From: Deltaproteobacteria bacterium
Lineage (GTDB): Bacteria; Desulfobacterota; Desulfarculia; Adiutricales; Adiutricaceae
Direction: 5' to 3'
Length of the DNA stretch: 6,142 bases
Assembly (NCBI GenBank): GCA_031279525.1
Contig: JAITIH010000061.1
Coordinates: forward strand, 1-6,142
The notes beneath the pieces are model-generated. The model did no database searches. It was not told the origin of the DNA and saw only the letters and a program-made list of their open reading frames with translations. This document shows, piece after piece, positions 1 to 5,126 of this stretch (its first letter is position 1; the number at the start of each line of letters is the position of its first letter). A program made the translations under genes and the position numbers.

Positions 1-620
1 GCCACGGCCACCGGCTTGCGACACAGGGCGGCCCCCCTTCTGATGGTCGCGTCGGTGCCGTCGGCCGCCTCCAAAGCCACGGCGATCTTGTCCGAGACCA
101 CCACCGTCTGGCCCACGTCGAGGCGCCCTAGCTCCTTGGCCACCCGAAAGGCCAGGCGAAGGTCGTCCAAAAGGTCGGGGGAGGGGGCTTTTTTGGTTAA
201 GAGCCCGGGCTGGACCGCCAGGTCAGGGGCTAGCTCGGTCGCCGAGACCAAATATAGGCCCTGGCTCTCCAGCCACTCGGCCATCGCCCGCAAAATGGCG
301 TCGGTGTGGAAGTTGTCCAGCTTGGCCATGACGGCCAAGGCCGCCTCGTCCGGCTGGTAGGCCTCGACGACGTTCTCTCGGCTGACCCCGCCGACCATGC
401 AGACTTTATGAACTCCGTGCTTGAGAAAAAAGTCGGCCAAGGGCTGGATCTGGCCCAAAGGCAGCTCAAGGTACTCGTCGGACAAGTCTTTAACCCTAGG
501 CGAGGTCTCGCCGACCAGGCCCACGGCCACGACGGGGATTCCGCCGTCGCGGAGTTTTTTGGCCGTTAAGATTGGCAGGTTAAGGTTCCCGGCGATCAGG
601 CCCACGGGCTTGGGCCTCAC
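1..620 (-). CDS. lpxI: UDP-2,3-diacylglucosamine diphosphatase LpxI (5' part, cut by window edge)
   Basis: LpxI hydrolyses UDP-2,3-diacylglucosamine to lipid X plus UMP, the fourth step of lipid A synthesis, in the cytoplasm at the inner membrane. It replaces the unrelated LpxH in many alpha- and deltaproteobacteria. The visible 206 codons give an LpxI-type (DUF1009) protein: N-terminal GLIAGNLNLPILTA, then VCMVGGVSRENV near residues 73-84, a middle segment MAKLDNFHTDAILRAM, and VVVSDKIAVALEAADGTDATIRRG near 172-196. About 70 C-terminal residues of the usual 270-280 lie beyond position 1. The start is a GTG at 620-618 that overlaps the lpxA stop as GTGA, which implies translational coupling. 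That start puts the GLIAG motif at residues 7-11, as expected for the family. Family assignment is by recognition of sequence and gene order. Confidence 0.9.
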   Translation of the reverse strand, partial: MRPKPVGLIAGNLNLPILTAKKLRDGGIPVVAVGLVGETSPRVKDLSDEYLELPLGQIQPLADFFLKHGVHKVCMVGGVSRENVVEAYQPDEAALAVMAKLDNFHTDAILRAMAEWLESQGLYLVSATELAPDLAVQPGLLTKKAPSPDLLDDLRLAFRVAKELGRLDVGQTVVVSDKIAVALEAADGTDATIRRGAALCRKPVAV

Positions 621-1393
621 CGGTACACCCCCCGGGTTGAGTCGCGGTAGAACTCGACGATGACCCGGGTTTCCGGGCAGTTGGGCCACTGGGCCTCGAT
701 CTCGGCTAAGACCTCCCCTAAGGGTTGGCGAGTGTGCAAAAGCTTAAAGGCCCCGGCGATGGCCTCTAAGCTCTCCTCGGAAAAGCCCCGGCGCCTTATG
801 CCCACGGAGTTGGGCGAGACCACCACGGCCTTGTCCCGGACCCCGGCCAAGATCATGTAGGGCGGGGCGTCCTTGACCACCCCGGACATGCCGCCCACGA
901 AGGCGTGACAGCCAACTCTGACGAACTGGTGGATGGCCGTGGACCCGCTGACGATGGCCTGCTCGCCCACGTGGACGTGGCCGGCCAAGACCGCGAAGCT
1001 AGAGAGGATGACCTCTTTGGCTAGCTGGCAGTCGTGGGCCACGTGGACCGTGGCCATGATCAGGCATTTGTCGCCTATCCGGGTCGTCCCCCCGCCGTTG
1101 GTGGTTCCCCGATGGATGGTGGCCGACTCGCGGACGGTGACGTCGTCGCCGATGGCCAGGCGAGTCTCCTCGCCGGCGTATTTCATGTCCTGGGGATCGG
1201 CCCCGATGGAGGCGAAGGGGAAAAGCCGACACCTTTGGCCGACGGTCGTGTCTTTGTCGATGACCACGTGAGCCTGGATCTCCGTGTCCTGGCCGACGAC
1301 GACTTTGGGCCCTATCACGCTGTAAGGACCGACGGAGACGCCTTCGGCCAATTGGGCGGTGGGATGGATAATGGCGGTGGGATGAATGGCCAT
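617..1393 (-). CDS. lpxA: acyl-ACP--UDP-N-acetylglucosamine O-acyltransferase LpxA
   Basis: LpxA transfers a 3-hydroxyacyl chain from ACP to the 3-OH of UDP-GlcNAc, the first committed step of lipid A synthesis, in the cytoplasm as a trimer. The 258-residue product matches the family length (262 in E. coli). It starts MAIHPTAIIHPTA and has hexapeptide repeats of the left-handed beta helix over about residues 1-185, then a helical C-terminal domain containing RRRGFSEESLEAI and ending STRGVYR. The catalytic base is H120 in VAHDCQ (E. coli H125). H117, H139 and H155 (AIHQF) align with the other conserved histidines. G168 in FVGGMSG aligns with E. coli G173, the hydrocarbon ruler, so a C14-like acyl chain is predicted by eye alignment. 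No good Shine-Dalgarno precedes the ATG: AAGGA lies 17 bases upstream and CCCCTC directly precedes the start. No in-frame alternative start is seen nearby. Confidence 0.97.
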   Translation of the reverse strand: MAIHPTAIIHPTAQLAEGVSVGPYSVIGPKVVVGQDTEIQAHVVIDKDTTVGQRCRLFPFASIGADPQDMKYAGEETRLAIGDDVTVRESATIHRGTTNGGGTTRIGDKCLIMATVHVAHDCQLAKEVILSSFAVLAGHVHVGEQAIVSGSTAIHQFVRVGCHAFVGGMSGVVKDAPPYMILAGVRDKAVVVSPNSVGIRRRGFSEESLEAIAGAFKLLHTRQPLGEVLAEIEAQWPNCPETRVIVEFYRDSTRGVYR

Positions 1394-1570
1394 GAGGGGT
1401 AATGCGCCGTTCCTTATTATTGATAATTATCTTACGGTTAACGTTCCGCGAGGGGCCTTAAAGGGGGCGCTTTTTGGCGGCCGGCTCCGCCGGGGGCCTT
1501 AGGGGCCCTTTTTGGCGCTTAAAGCTAAAGACGAGCGGCCGTGAGAGCTTTCGCGGTCGCGGCGCCCCTT
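1394..1570. other. 177-base fabZ-lpxA spacer with G-runs and inverted repeats
   Basis: No gene is visible. The part next to lpxA is AT-rich and holds the perfect palindrome GATAATTATC (1422-1431), which could be an operator or part of an lpxA promoter. I could not pair it with a convincing -35 box. The rest is G-rich on the plus strand, with runs at 1452-1455, 1462-1466, 1492-1496 and 1502-1505. It also holds a small hairpin (GGCGG 1476-1480 with CCGCC 1487-1491). The block GGGGGCCTTAGGGGCC at 1492-1507 recurs with one mismatch at 4215-4230, upstream of ompH. Confidence 0.5.
1535..1560 (-). terminator. weak hairpin just after fabZ
   Basis: GCGGCCG (1535-1541) pairs with CGGTCGC (1554-1560), seven pairs including one G-T, around a 12-base loop. 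In the fabZ direction it begins 10 bases after the stop codon and is followed by TCGTCTTTAGC, only weakly T-rich. It could be a leaky terminator or an mRNA-stabilising stem between fabZ and lpxA. Pairing is seen; function is inferred. Confidence 0.3.
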
Positions 1571-2059
1571 TTAGGGTTTAAAATCGGAAAAAGCGGCCGT
1601 CATCTCGCCTTCGGCCGCTTTTTGGCCGTCCACGCTGGCCCGGCCGGCCACTTTCCAGGCCCGGCTGCCCAGGCGGAGAAAGGCGACGTCTAGGTCCAAG
1701 CGGTCGCCCGGGGCCACCGGGCGACGGAACTTGACCTTGTCGCAGGACGCGAAGTAGCCAATGTGGCCGCTTAAGTCCTCGACCTTCAGGTCCTGGGGGA
1801 TTTTGTCGGCAAAATCTCGCGAGGACAAAGTCAGCATGAGGGAAGCCGCCTGGGCCATGGCCTCCAAGATCAAAACCCCGGGCATGAGCGGCTCGCCAGG
1901 AAAATGACCTTGGAAAAAAGGCTCGTTAAAGGTGACGTTTTTATAGGCCTTAAGCTTCCGCCAGGGCTCCAGTTCCACGACCCGGTCCACCAGGAGAAAG
2001 GGGAAGCGGTGGGGGAGGCTGGCCAAAATGTCTTTGATGTCGTAGAGGGCTTTGGTCAT
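1571..2059 (-). CDS. fabZ: 3-hydroxyacyl-ACP dehydratase FabZ
   Basis: FabZ dehydrates 3-hydroxyacyl-ACP to trans-2-enoyl-ACP in type II fatty acid synthesis. It competes with LpxA and LpxD for 3-hydroxyacyl-ACP, and this balance of phospholipid against lipid A explains its place in the cluster. The 162-residue product is a single hot-dog-fold domain. It has LPHRFPFLLVDRV at 15-27, the catalytic histidine H52 in FFQGHFPGEPLMPG, catalytic glutamate E66 in LILEAMAQ, and the conserved DKVKFRRPVAPGD at 107-119. It is about ten residues longer than E. coli FabZ (151), through a charged insert around 80-100 (SRDFADKIPQDLKVED). The ATG at 2059 has a modest AAGG about 9 bases upstream. Spacing to lpxD is 319 bases, so its own promoter is likely. 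Confidence 0.97.
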   Translation of the reverse strand: MTKALYDIKDILASLPHRFPFLLVDRVVELEPWRKLKAYKNVTFNEPFFQGHFPGEPLMPGVLILEAMAQAASLMLTLSSRDFADKIPQDLKVEDLSGHIGYFASCDKVKFRRPVAPGDRLDLDVAFLRLGSRAWKVAGRASVDGQKAAEGEMTAAFSDFKP

Positions 2060-2080
2060 TAGCGCGCACCTTGTTCGAGC

Positions 2081-2112
2081 TTAAAAAGGGATTTTGGCGG
2101 TTTTTAAAATCC
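2081..2112 (-). terminator. possible attenuator hairpin in the fabZ leader
   Basis: GGATTTT (2089-2095) and AAAATCC (2106-2112) form a perfect 7-bp stem with a 10-base loop. In the fabZ direction the stem is followed by CTTTTTAAG, a T5 tract, and then the fabZ ribosome binding region. The arrangement resembles an intrinsic terminator or attenuator 30-50 bases before the start codon, but the stem is AT-rich and weak. It could equally end lpxD read-through. Confidence 0.3.
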
Positions 2113-2328
2113 GATTATGAAAATTATTAATTCGCAGTATGTTTTAAAATTTATATTTAATATCTGTTTTTAAATTATAATTATATACTTAAGATATTTT
2201 ACAGCTTTAAATTTTAGATTAAAGCATAAATACCTAATTATAATAATTTTATATAGCGTTATTAAAACTTAACAAATGCTTTATAATAATTATTAGACTC
2301 TTTGCCTAGGCTTTATAAATCCTTATAT

Positions 2329-2340
2329 CCGCGTTCGCGG
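2329..2340 (-). terminator. small GC hairpin 3' of lpxD
   Basis: CCGC (2329-2332) pairs with GCGG (2337-2340) around a four-base loop (GAAC in the lpxD transcript), about 40 bases after the lpxD stop. It is followed by ATATAAGG and then AT-rich DNA. There is no clean T tract, so it is a weak candidate for a terminator or a 3'-end stabilising stem. Confidence 0.25.
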
Positions 2341-2378
2341 CCGATCGATCTAAGAAAAATTGAGAATGGCGACGGAAG

Positions 2379-3515
2379 TTACTCGCCTTCGAAAAAGGCC
2401 TTTTTTAAGGCCTCAAAGGAGGGGCTTTTCCGGAACTCCGCCCAGAAGCGGCGCCAGCGGGGGAGATCTCGGGTCACCATGGCCTGGGAGCGTAGATCCT
2501 GGGCCATGGGGCGGTTGGGGGTGCCGCTCCAGGCCGTACGGCCCGGCGGGATGCGGCCGGTCACCCCGGTCTGGCCGGTGACGATGGCGTCGGCCCCGAC
2601 GACCGAGCCGTGGGAAAGGCCGCACTGGCCCAAAAGAAAGACTCTGTCGCCCACTTGGCTGTGGCCGCCGCAGCCGACCTGGGCCACCACGATGACGTCC
2701 TGGCCTAGATGGCAGTTGTGGCCAATTTGGACCAGGTTGTCCATTTTGACTCCCCGCTCGACGACGGTGTCGGCCACTAGGCCGCGGTCCACGGCCGAAA
2801 GGGCCCCGATCTCCACGTCGTCGCCGACGATCACCCGGCCTAAATGGGGGTTTTTGTAATGGATAAGACGGCCCGTCTCCGGGGAGGGGACTTGGGCGTA
2901 GCCAAACCCGTCCTCGCCGATGACCGCGCCTGAGTGGATCTGGCAACGGCGGCCTATGCGGCAGCCCCAGCGGACGACGACTTTAGGGTGAAGGATGGTC
3001 CCCTCCCCAATCTCGACGTCGTCCTCCAAAAAAACGTCAGGCCCGACCACGGCCCCGTCGCCTATCTTAACTCGGCGCCCAACGTAGCAGCGCGGCCCAA
3101 AGGCGACTCCTTGGCCGATCTGGCAGGTGGAGCGGTCCAAAAAATACGGCTCCCCTAGGGGCAAGGGGGGGATGGCCGCGTCTTTGGCCAAGCTTAGGAT
3201 GGCCGCGAACAAAAGGCGCGGTTCCGCGACGACTAAGGCCGGCCGGCCCTCCAGCCTCGGGGCGAGGCTAGGGGGGACCACGACCGCCGCCGCCCCGCCG
3301 GCCTTGGCTTTGGCCAAGTAGTCCGGGCTGGTGGCGAAGCACAGGGCCCCTGGCCCGGCCTCTTCGGCCGAGCTTAAGGCCGAGATCAAGGTCTCGCCGC
3401 CTAGAGTCTCGACGGACGGGGCGCGCCCTCCGCCCAAAAGGGCCAAGTCGTCGTTAAGGCGCTGGCTGGCTTTTTGGGCGAGGTCGCTTAAGCTGACGCT
3501 GGCTAAGGGGATCAT
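2379..3515 (-). CDS. lpxD: UDP-3-O-(3-hydroxyacyl)glucosamine N-acyltransferase LpxD
   Basis: LpxD adds the second 3-hydroxyacyl chain, N-linked at C2, to UDP-3-O-acylglucosamine, the third step of lipid A synthesis, in the cytoplasm. The N-terminal uridine-binding domain covers about 1-120, with AGPGALCFATSPDYL at 53-67, AAAVVVPP and ALVVAEPRLLFA at 93-104. A long hexapeptide-repeat beta helix follows at about 125-325. It contains GEDGFGYAQ (200-208) and the catalytic histidine H266 in QIGHNCHLG (E. coli H239). The C-terminal region has WSGTPNRP and a helical tail. At 378 residues it is longer than the common 340. The extra length is in the first 50 residues and in the arginine-rich tail near 342-363. 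The ATG lies 35 bases after the ompH stop. It has only a weak GAG upstream, and an in-frame TAG upstream excludes a longer product. Confidence 0.96.
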   Translation of the reverse strand: MIPLASVSLSDLAQKASQRLNDDLALLGGGRAPSVETLGGETLISALSSAEEAGPGALCFATSPDYLAKAKAGGAAAVVVPPSLAPRLEGRPALVVAEPRLLFAAILSLAKDAAIPPLPLGEPYFLDRSTCQIGQGVAFGPRCYVGRRVKIGDGAVVGPDVFLEDDVEIGEGTILHPKVVVRWGCRIGRRCQIHSGAVIGEDGFGYAQVPSPETGRLIHYKNPHLGRVIVGDDVEIGALSAVDRGLVADTVVERGVKMDNLVQIGHNCHLGQDVIVVAQVGCGGHSQVGDRVFLLGQCGLSHGSVVGADAIVTGQTGVTGRIPPGRTAWSGTPNRPMAQDLRSQAMVTRDLPRWRRFWAEFRKSPSFEALKKAFFEGE

Positions 3516-3523
3516 AGGCTCAA

Positions 3524-3540
3524 CTAGGCTGGAGGCCTAG
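3524..3540 (-). promoter_or_regulatory. hairpin in the ompH-lpxD gap
   Basis: CTAGGC (3524-3529) and GCCTAG (3535-3540) form a perfect 6-bp inverted repeat with a 5-base loop. It fills the centre of the 35-base gap, ending 8 bases before the lpxD ATG, where a Shine-Dalgarno would normally lie. In the mRNA the loop reads CUCCA. It may affect lpxD translation or processing between ompH and lpxD. It has no T tract and so is not an obvious terminator. Confidence 0.4.
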
Positions 3541-3550
3541 TTCTTTAGCC

Positions 3551-4066
3551 TCACTTGTCCAGGGCCTTGGTAATCTCGGAGGTGAGATCCACTGAGGACT
3601 GGGCGAAGATGACCCCGCCCTCGCTGGCCTCCAAAATCACGGTGAAGCCGCGCTCCGAGGCCAAGTTGGCCGCGGCCTTTTTGGCTTTTTCGTACAGGGG
3701 GCTCATGGCGTCGCCTAAGGCTTTCTGCATCTCGTCGGAAGCCCTTTGGGCCTGCTCCCGGTAGGTCTGGACGTCTTTCAAAAAATCGTTGCGCCTTTTT
3801 TCCAGGGCCTCCTGGTTCATGGCGGCGGCCTGGTTTTTCAGGTCGTTTTCCTTTTTCTCCAGCTCGGTCTCCTTGGCCTGCAGGCCTTTCTGCAGAGACT
3901 CGTGCTTGGCCTTAAGCTTATTTTTGGCCGACTTGCCCGCTTTGGAGTCGTCGACGGCTTTTTGCATGTCAATGACGCCAATGACTTGGGCCTCGGCCGG
4001 GCCAGCGAGAAAGAAAAACAGGGCCAAGGCCGCGACGGCCAGAGCGGAAAGAAGTTTTTTCGACAT
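3551..4066 (-). CDS. ompH: periplasmic chaperone OmpH/Skp
   Basis: OmpH/Skp is a trimeric periplasmic chaperone that holds unfolded outer-membrane proteins on the way to the BAM complex. The 171-residue product fits the family length. It has a signal peptide at about 1-26 (MSKKLL, then a hydrophobic core ALALFFFLAG, with likely cleavage after AEA). A family-typical IGVIDMQKAV beta segment follows at 29-38. A long lysine/glutamate/glutamine-rich coiled coil spans about 45-135, and the C-terminal strand segment is FTVILEASEGGVIFA. The ATG at 4066 is preferred because AAGGAG ends 8 bases upstream and the signal peptide starts properly. A TTG at 4087 would add seven residues ahead of the signal. 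It is the first gene of the minus-strand cluster; the usual bamA neighbour is not present upstream. Confidence 0.93.
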   Translation of the reverse strand: MSKKLLSALAVAALALFFFLAGPAEAQVIGVIDMQKAVDDSKAGKSAKNKLKAKHESLQKGLQAKETELEKKENDLKNQAAAMNQEALEKRRNDFLKDVQTYREQAQRASDEMQKALGDAMSPLYEKAKKAAANLASERGFTVILEASEGGVIFAQSSVDLTSEITKALDK

Positions 4067-4074
4067 GAACGTGA

Positions 4075-4080
4075 CTCCTT
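4075..4080 (-). promoter_or_regulatory. ompH ribosome binding site
   Basis: AAGGAG on the minus strand, 8 bases before the ATG at 4066. This site decides the start of ompH in favour of the ATG over the upstream TTG at 4087. Confidence 0.75.
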
Positions 4081-4101
4081 CGTTCAACTTGGGTGCTATG
4101 A

Positions 4102-4130
4102 TGAATAGGACCTTATAGATTTTTAGTCAA
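4102..4130 (-). promoter_or_regulatory. candidate sigma-70 promoter of the ompH-lpx cluster
   Basis: On the minus strand, TTGACT (4130-4125, five of six to TTGACA) is followed after exactly 17 bases by TATTCA (4107-4102). The -10 is imperfect. A second possible -10, TATAAG, lies at 4116-4111 but lacks a well-placed -35. Transcription would begin near 4095, giving a short leader of about 30 bases before ompH. Confidence 0.45.
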
Positions 4131-4183
4131 ACGCCCAACCGCTTAAAGGCCCTTGCGGCCGCCTAAAAGGGACCGCCATTTTT

Positions 4184-4245
4184 GGGGCCAAGGGGCCGCT
4201 TATGGGGTTAGCGAGGGGGCTTTAGGGGCCTTAGGGCGAGCGGGG
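4184..4245 (+). repeat. G-run block, potential G-quadruplex
   Basis: The plus strand carries successive runs of G at 4204-4207, 4215-4219, 4225-4228, 4234-4236 and 4242-4245, separated by loops of 7, 5, 5 and 5 bases. This satisfies the usual rule for intramolecular quadruplexes (four runs of at least three G, loops up to 7). Two further GGGG runs lie just upstream, around 4185-4197. The block sits about 75-120 bases upstream of the candidate ompH promoter. Part of it (4215-4230) nearly repeats 1492-1507. Confidence 0.5.
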
Positions 4246-4257
4246 CCAAAGAAAGGG

Positions 4258-4276
4258 CCGGCCTCGCCAAGGCCGG
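4258..4276. repeat. perfect 7-bp inverted repeat
   Basis: CCGGCCT (4258-4264) and AGGCCGG (4270-4276) pair perfectly around the loop CGCCA. There is no T tract on the plus side and only CCCTTTCTTT on the minus side. It lies in the divergent region between the ompH cluster and the exported-protein gene. It could be a protein binding site or a stem in an untranslated RNA. Confidence 0.45.
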
Positions 4277-4283
4277 GAATAAT

Positions 4284-4313
4284 CAGACACCATAACAAAA
4301 TATGGGATAAAAT
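4284..4313 (+). promoter_or_regulatory. candidate promoter of a small RNA
   Basis: CAGACA (4284-4289, four of six to TTGACA) and TAAAAT (4308-4313, five of six to TATAAT) are separated by 18 bases. A transcript would begin near 4320 and run into the terminator-like hairpin ending at 4412. AT-rich context makes chance matches easy. Confidence 0.3.
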
Positions 4314-4319
4314 TCCACG

Positions 4320-4412
4320 AAAAAATATTTATCCCGCCAAACCCCGTTATTTAATAATTAAGGATTGGCCAAGGCTTTAGGCCCTAAGCCAGGGACGGGC
4401 TAAGCCTTTTTT
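4320..4412 (+). ncRNA. candidate small RNA ending in an intrinsic terminator
   Basis: A strong plus-strand terminator-like hairpin ends here but follows no recognisable plus-strand gene. The most economical reading is a short untranslated transcript of about 90 bases. Directly before the hairpin is an AU-rich single-stranded stretch (about 4348-4361, TTATTTAATAATTA), as in Hfq-binding small RNAs, and the hairpin ends in T6. The 5' limit is inferred from the candidate promoter at 4284-4313. No RNA family is recognised. The alternative is a barrier that stops antisense transcription or read-through towards the exported-protein gene. Confidence 0.3.
4371..4412 (+). terminator. intrinsic terminator-like hairpin with T6
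   Basis: AAGGCTT-AG-CCC (4371-4377, 4379-4380, 4382-4384) pairs with GGG-CT-AAGCCTT (4397-4408). This makes twelve pairs, broken only by a bulged T at 4378 and a bulged G at 4381, around a 12-base loop. It runs into TTTTTT at 4407-4412. On the opposite strand the hairpin has no T tract, so it is directional for plus-strand transcripts. Confidence 0.6.
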
Positions 4413-4509
4413 CCCGGACGAGCGTTTTTTTCTTCTTAAATTCGAGGGTAAATGGTAGAATATCGTAACGAGTCGTCGAGAGTCTGCTAGGACGGCGACG
4501 AATCGGGAC

Positions 4510-4539
4510 TTGAGAGAGATTTTTTTGTGCGAATATAGC
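4510..4539 (+). promoter_or_regulatory. candidate promoter of the exported-protein gene
   Basis: TTGAGA (4510-4515, five of six) and TATAGC (4534-4539, four of six) are separated by 18 bases. Transcription would start near 4546, leaving a leader of about 90 bases before the TTG start at 4638. An inverted repeat, TCGTCG (4473-4478) with CGACGA (4496-4501), lies just upstream of the -35 and could be an operator. Confidence 0.4.
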
Positions 4540-4624
4540 CAGGATGTTTGGGTCCCCTATCCCAATTCGCCAAAAAACCGCCTAATTTCTGGGCTTGGCC
4601 TGGCCTCCGGGCGACCGGTCCTGG

Positions 4625-4632
4625 AAAGGAGG
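4625..4632 (+). promoter_or_regulatory. strong ribosome binding site that decides a TTG start
   Basis: AAAGGAGG ends five bases before TTG at 4638-4640. This near-ideal Shine-Dalgarno places the start at the TTG, giving MKNLR and a normal signal peptide. The longer in-frame reading from 4548 would put about 30 unlikely residues in front of it. Confidence 0.8.
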
Positions 4633-4637
4633 ACGCC

Positions 4638-5126
4638 TTGAAAAACCTAAGAACCCTCGCCTTGGCCCTCGTTTTGGCCCTGGCTTCGTCCCTGGCCCTC
4701 GTTTTCGCCGCCCCAAAAAACCTCGCCGCGCAGGCCCCCCAAAACAACCAAACCGACTCGAATTTGACCATGGCCACCGCTCCCGAAGACCCCCCGGAGA
4801 CGGCTAGGTTTAAGGCCGCCTTGCGCCTATTGGCCGGCTTCCACCAGGTCCTGGCCGTCTCCCAGGCCTGCGCTCGCCAAGACGTCTGGGAAAATTACCA
4901 GAACCGCAACGGCCGCACCTTTAGCCAGATTTTCGGCTCCTTAAAGGCCGGGGGGGCCTTTGACCAAAAATATCGGAACTTGGTGGAGGACCGCGTTCAC
5001 GCCACCACCAAAGACGTCTTGAAATTGGGTTGCGCGGCCACCATGCGGGACATTGAGAACGGCGGCTGGGATCTCTATAAATCAACTAGATTTAAAGCTG
5101 ATTACAAGTTATTCATTGGCAGATAA
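4638..5126 (+). CDS. exported protein of unknown function, 162 residues
   Basis: I do not recognise this family. The protein opens MKNLR, followed by a long Ala/Leu/Val core (about residues 6-25) typical of a Sec signal peptide. Cleavage could fall after A24 or around A33. A Gln/Asn/Thr/Pro-rich linker (34-55) leads to a compact alpha-helical-looking region (56-162). That region has two cysteines, C78 (SQACARQ) and C132 (KLGCAATM), possibly a disulfide, and aromatic residues W84, Y87 and W144. There is no lipobox and no second membrane segment, so a soluble periplasmic protein is inferred. The TTG start is chosen for its AAAGGAGG. The final 16 or so codons, from about 5078, switch abruptly from GC-rich to AT-rich codon use, so the original C-terminus may have been replaced or trimmed. 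The gene is divergent from the ompH cluster and stands alone. Confidence 0.7.
   Translation: MKNLRTLALALVLALASSLALVFAAPKNLAAQAPQNNQTDSNLTMATAPEDPPETARFKAALRLLAGFHQVLAVSQACARQDVWENYQNRNGRTFSQIFGSLKAGGAFDQKYRNLVEDRVHATTKDVLKLGCAATMRDIENGGWDLYKSTRFKADYKLFIGR

Larger units (their letters stand above)
2060..2378. other. AT-rich lpxD-fabZ spacer, no gene
   Basis: This 319-base gap holds no coding sequence that I can support. Positions 2101-2280 are about 16% GC by hand count, against roughly 55-65% in the flanking genes. The stretch is a mix of A and T runs without a clear tandem repeat. It contains many TATAAT-like hexamers, for example CATAAT at 2115-2120 on the minus strand, so a fabZ promoter is likely here. 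Base composition makes individual matches uninformative, and no convincing -35 box was found. Confidence 0.7.

Noticed and set aside
999..1402. Open frames on both strands overlapping lpxA
   Set aside because: They are out-of-frame readings of the GC-rich lpxA coding sequence, which has intact catalytic residues.
1422..1431. GATAATTATC palindrome as a Fur box
   Set aside because: It matches only part of the Fur 19-mer and sits in AT-rich DNA, where such palindromes arise easily.
4153..4380. A 75-codon plus-strand frame rich in Gly, Pro, Arg and Lys
   Set aside because: It crosses the G-run block and an AT-rich segment, its composition changes with the DNA, and no family or ribosome binding site was seen.
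4487..4777. A 96-codon minus-strand frame opposite the exported-protein gene
   Set aside because: Its low-complexity Ala/Arg/Lys repeats mirror the Leu/Ala-rich signal peptide on the other strand; it looks like a shadow frame.
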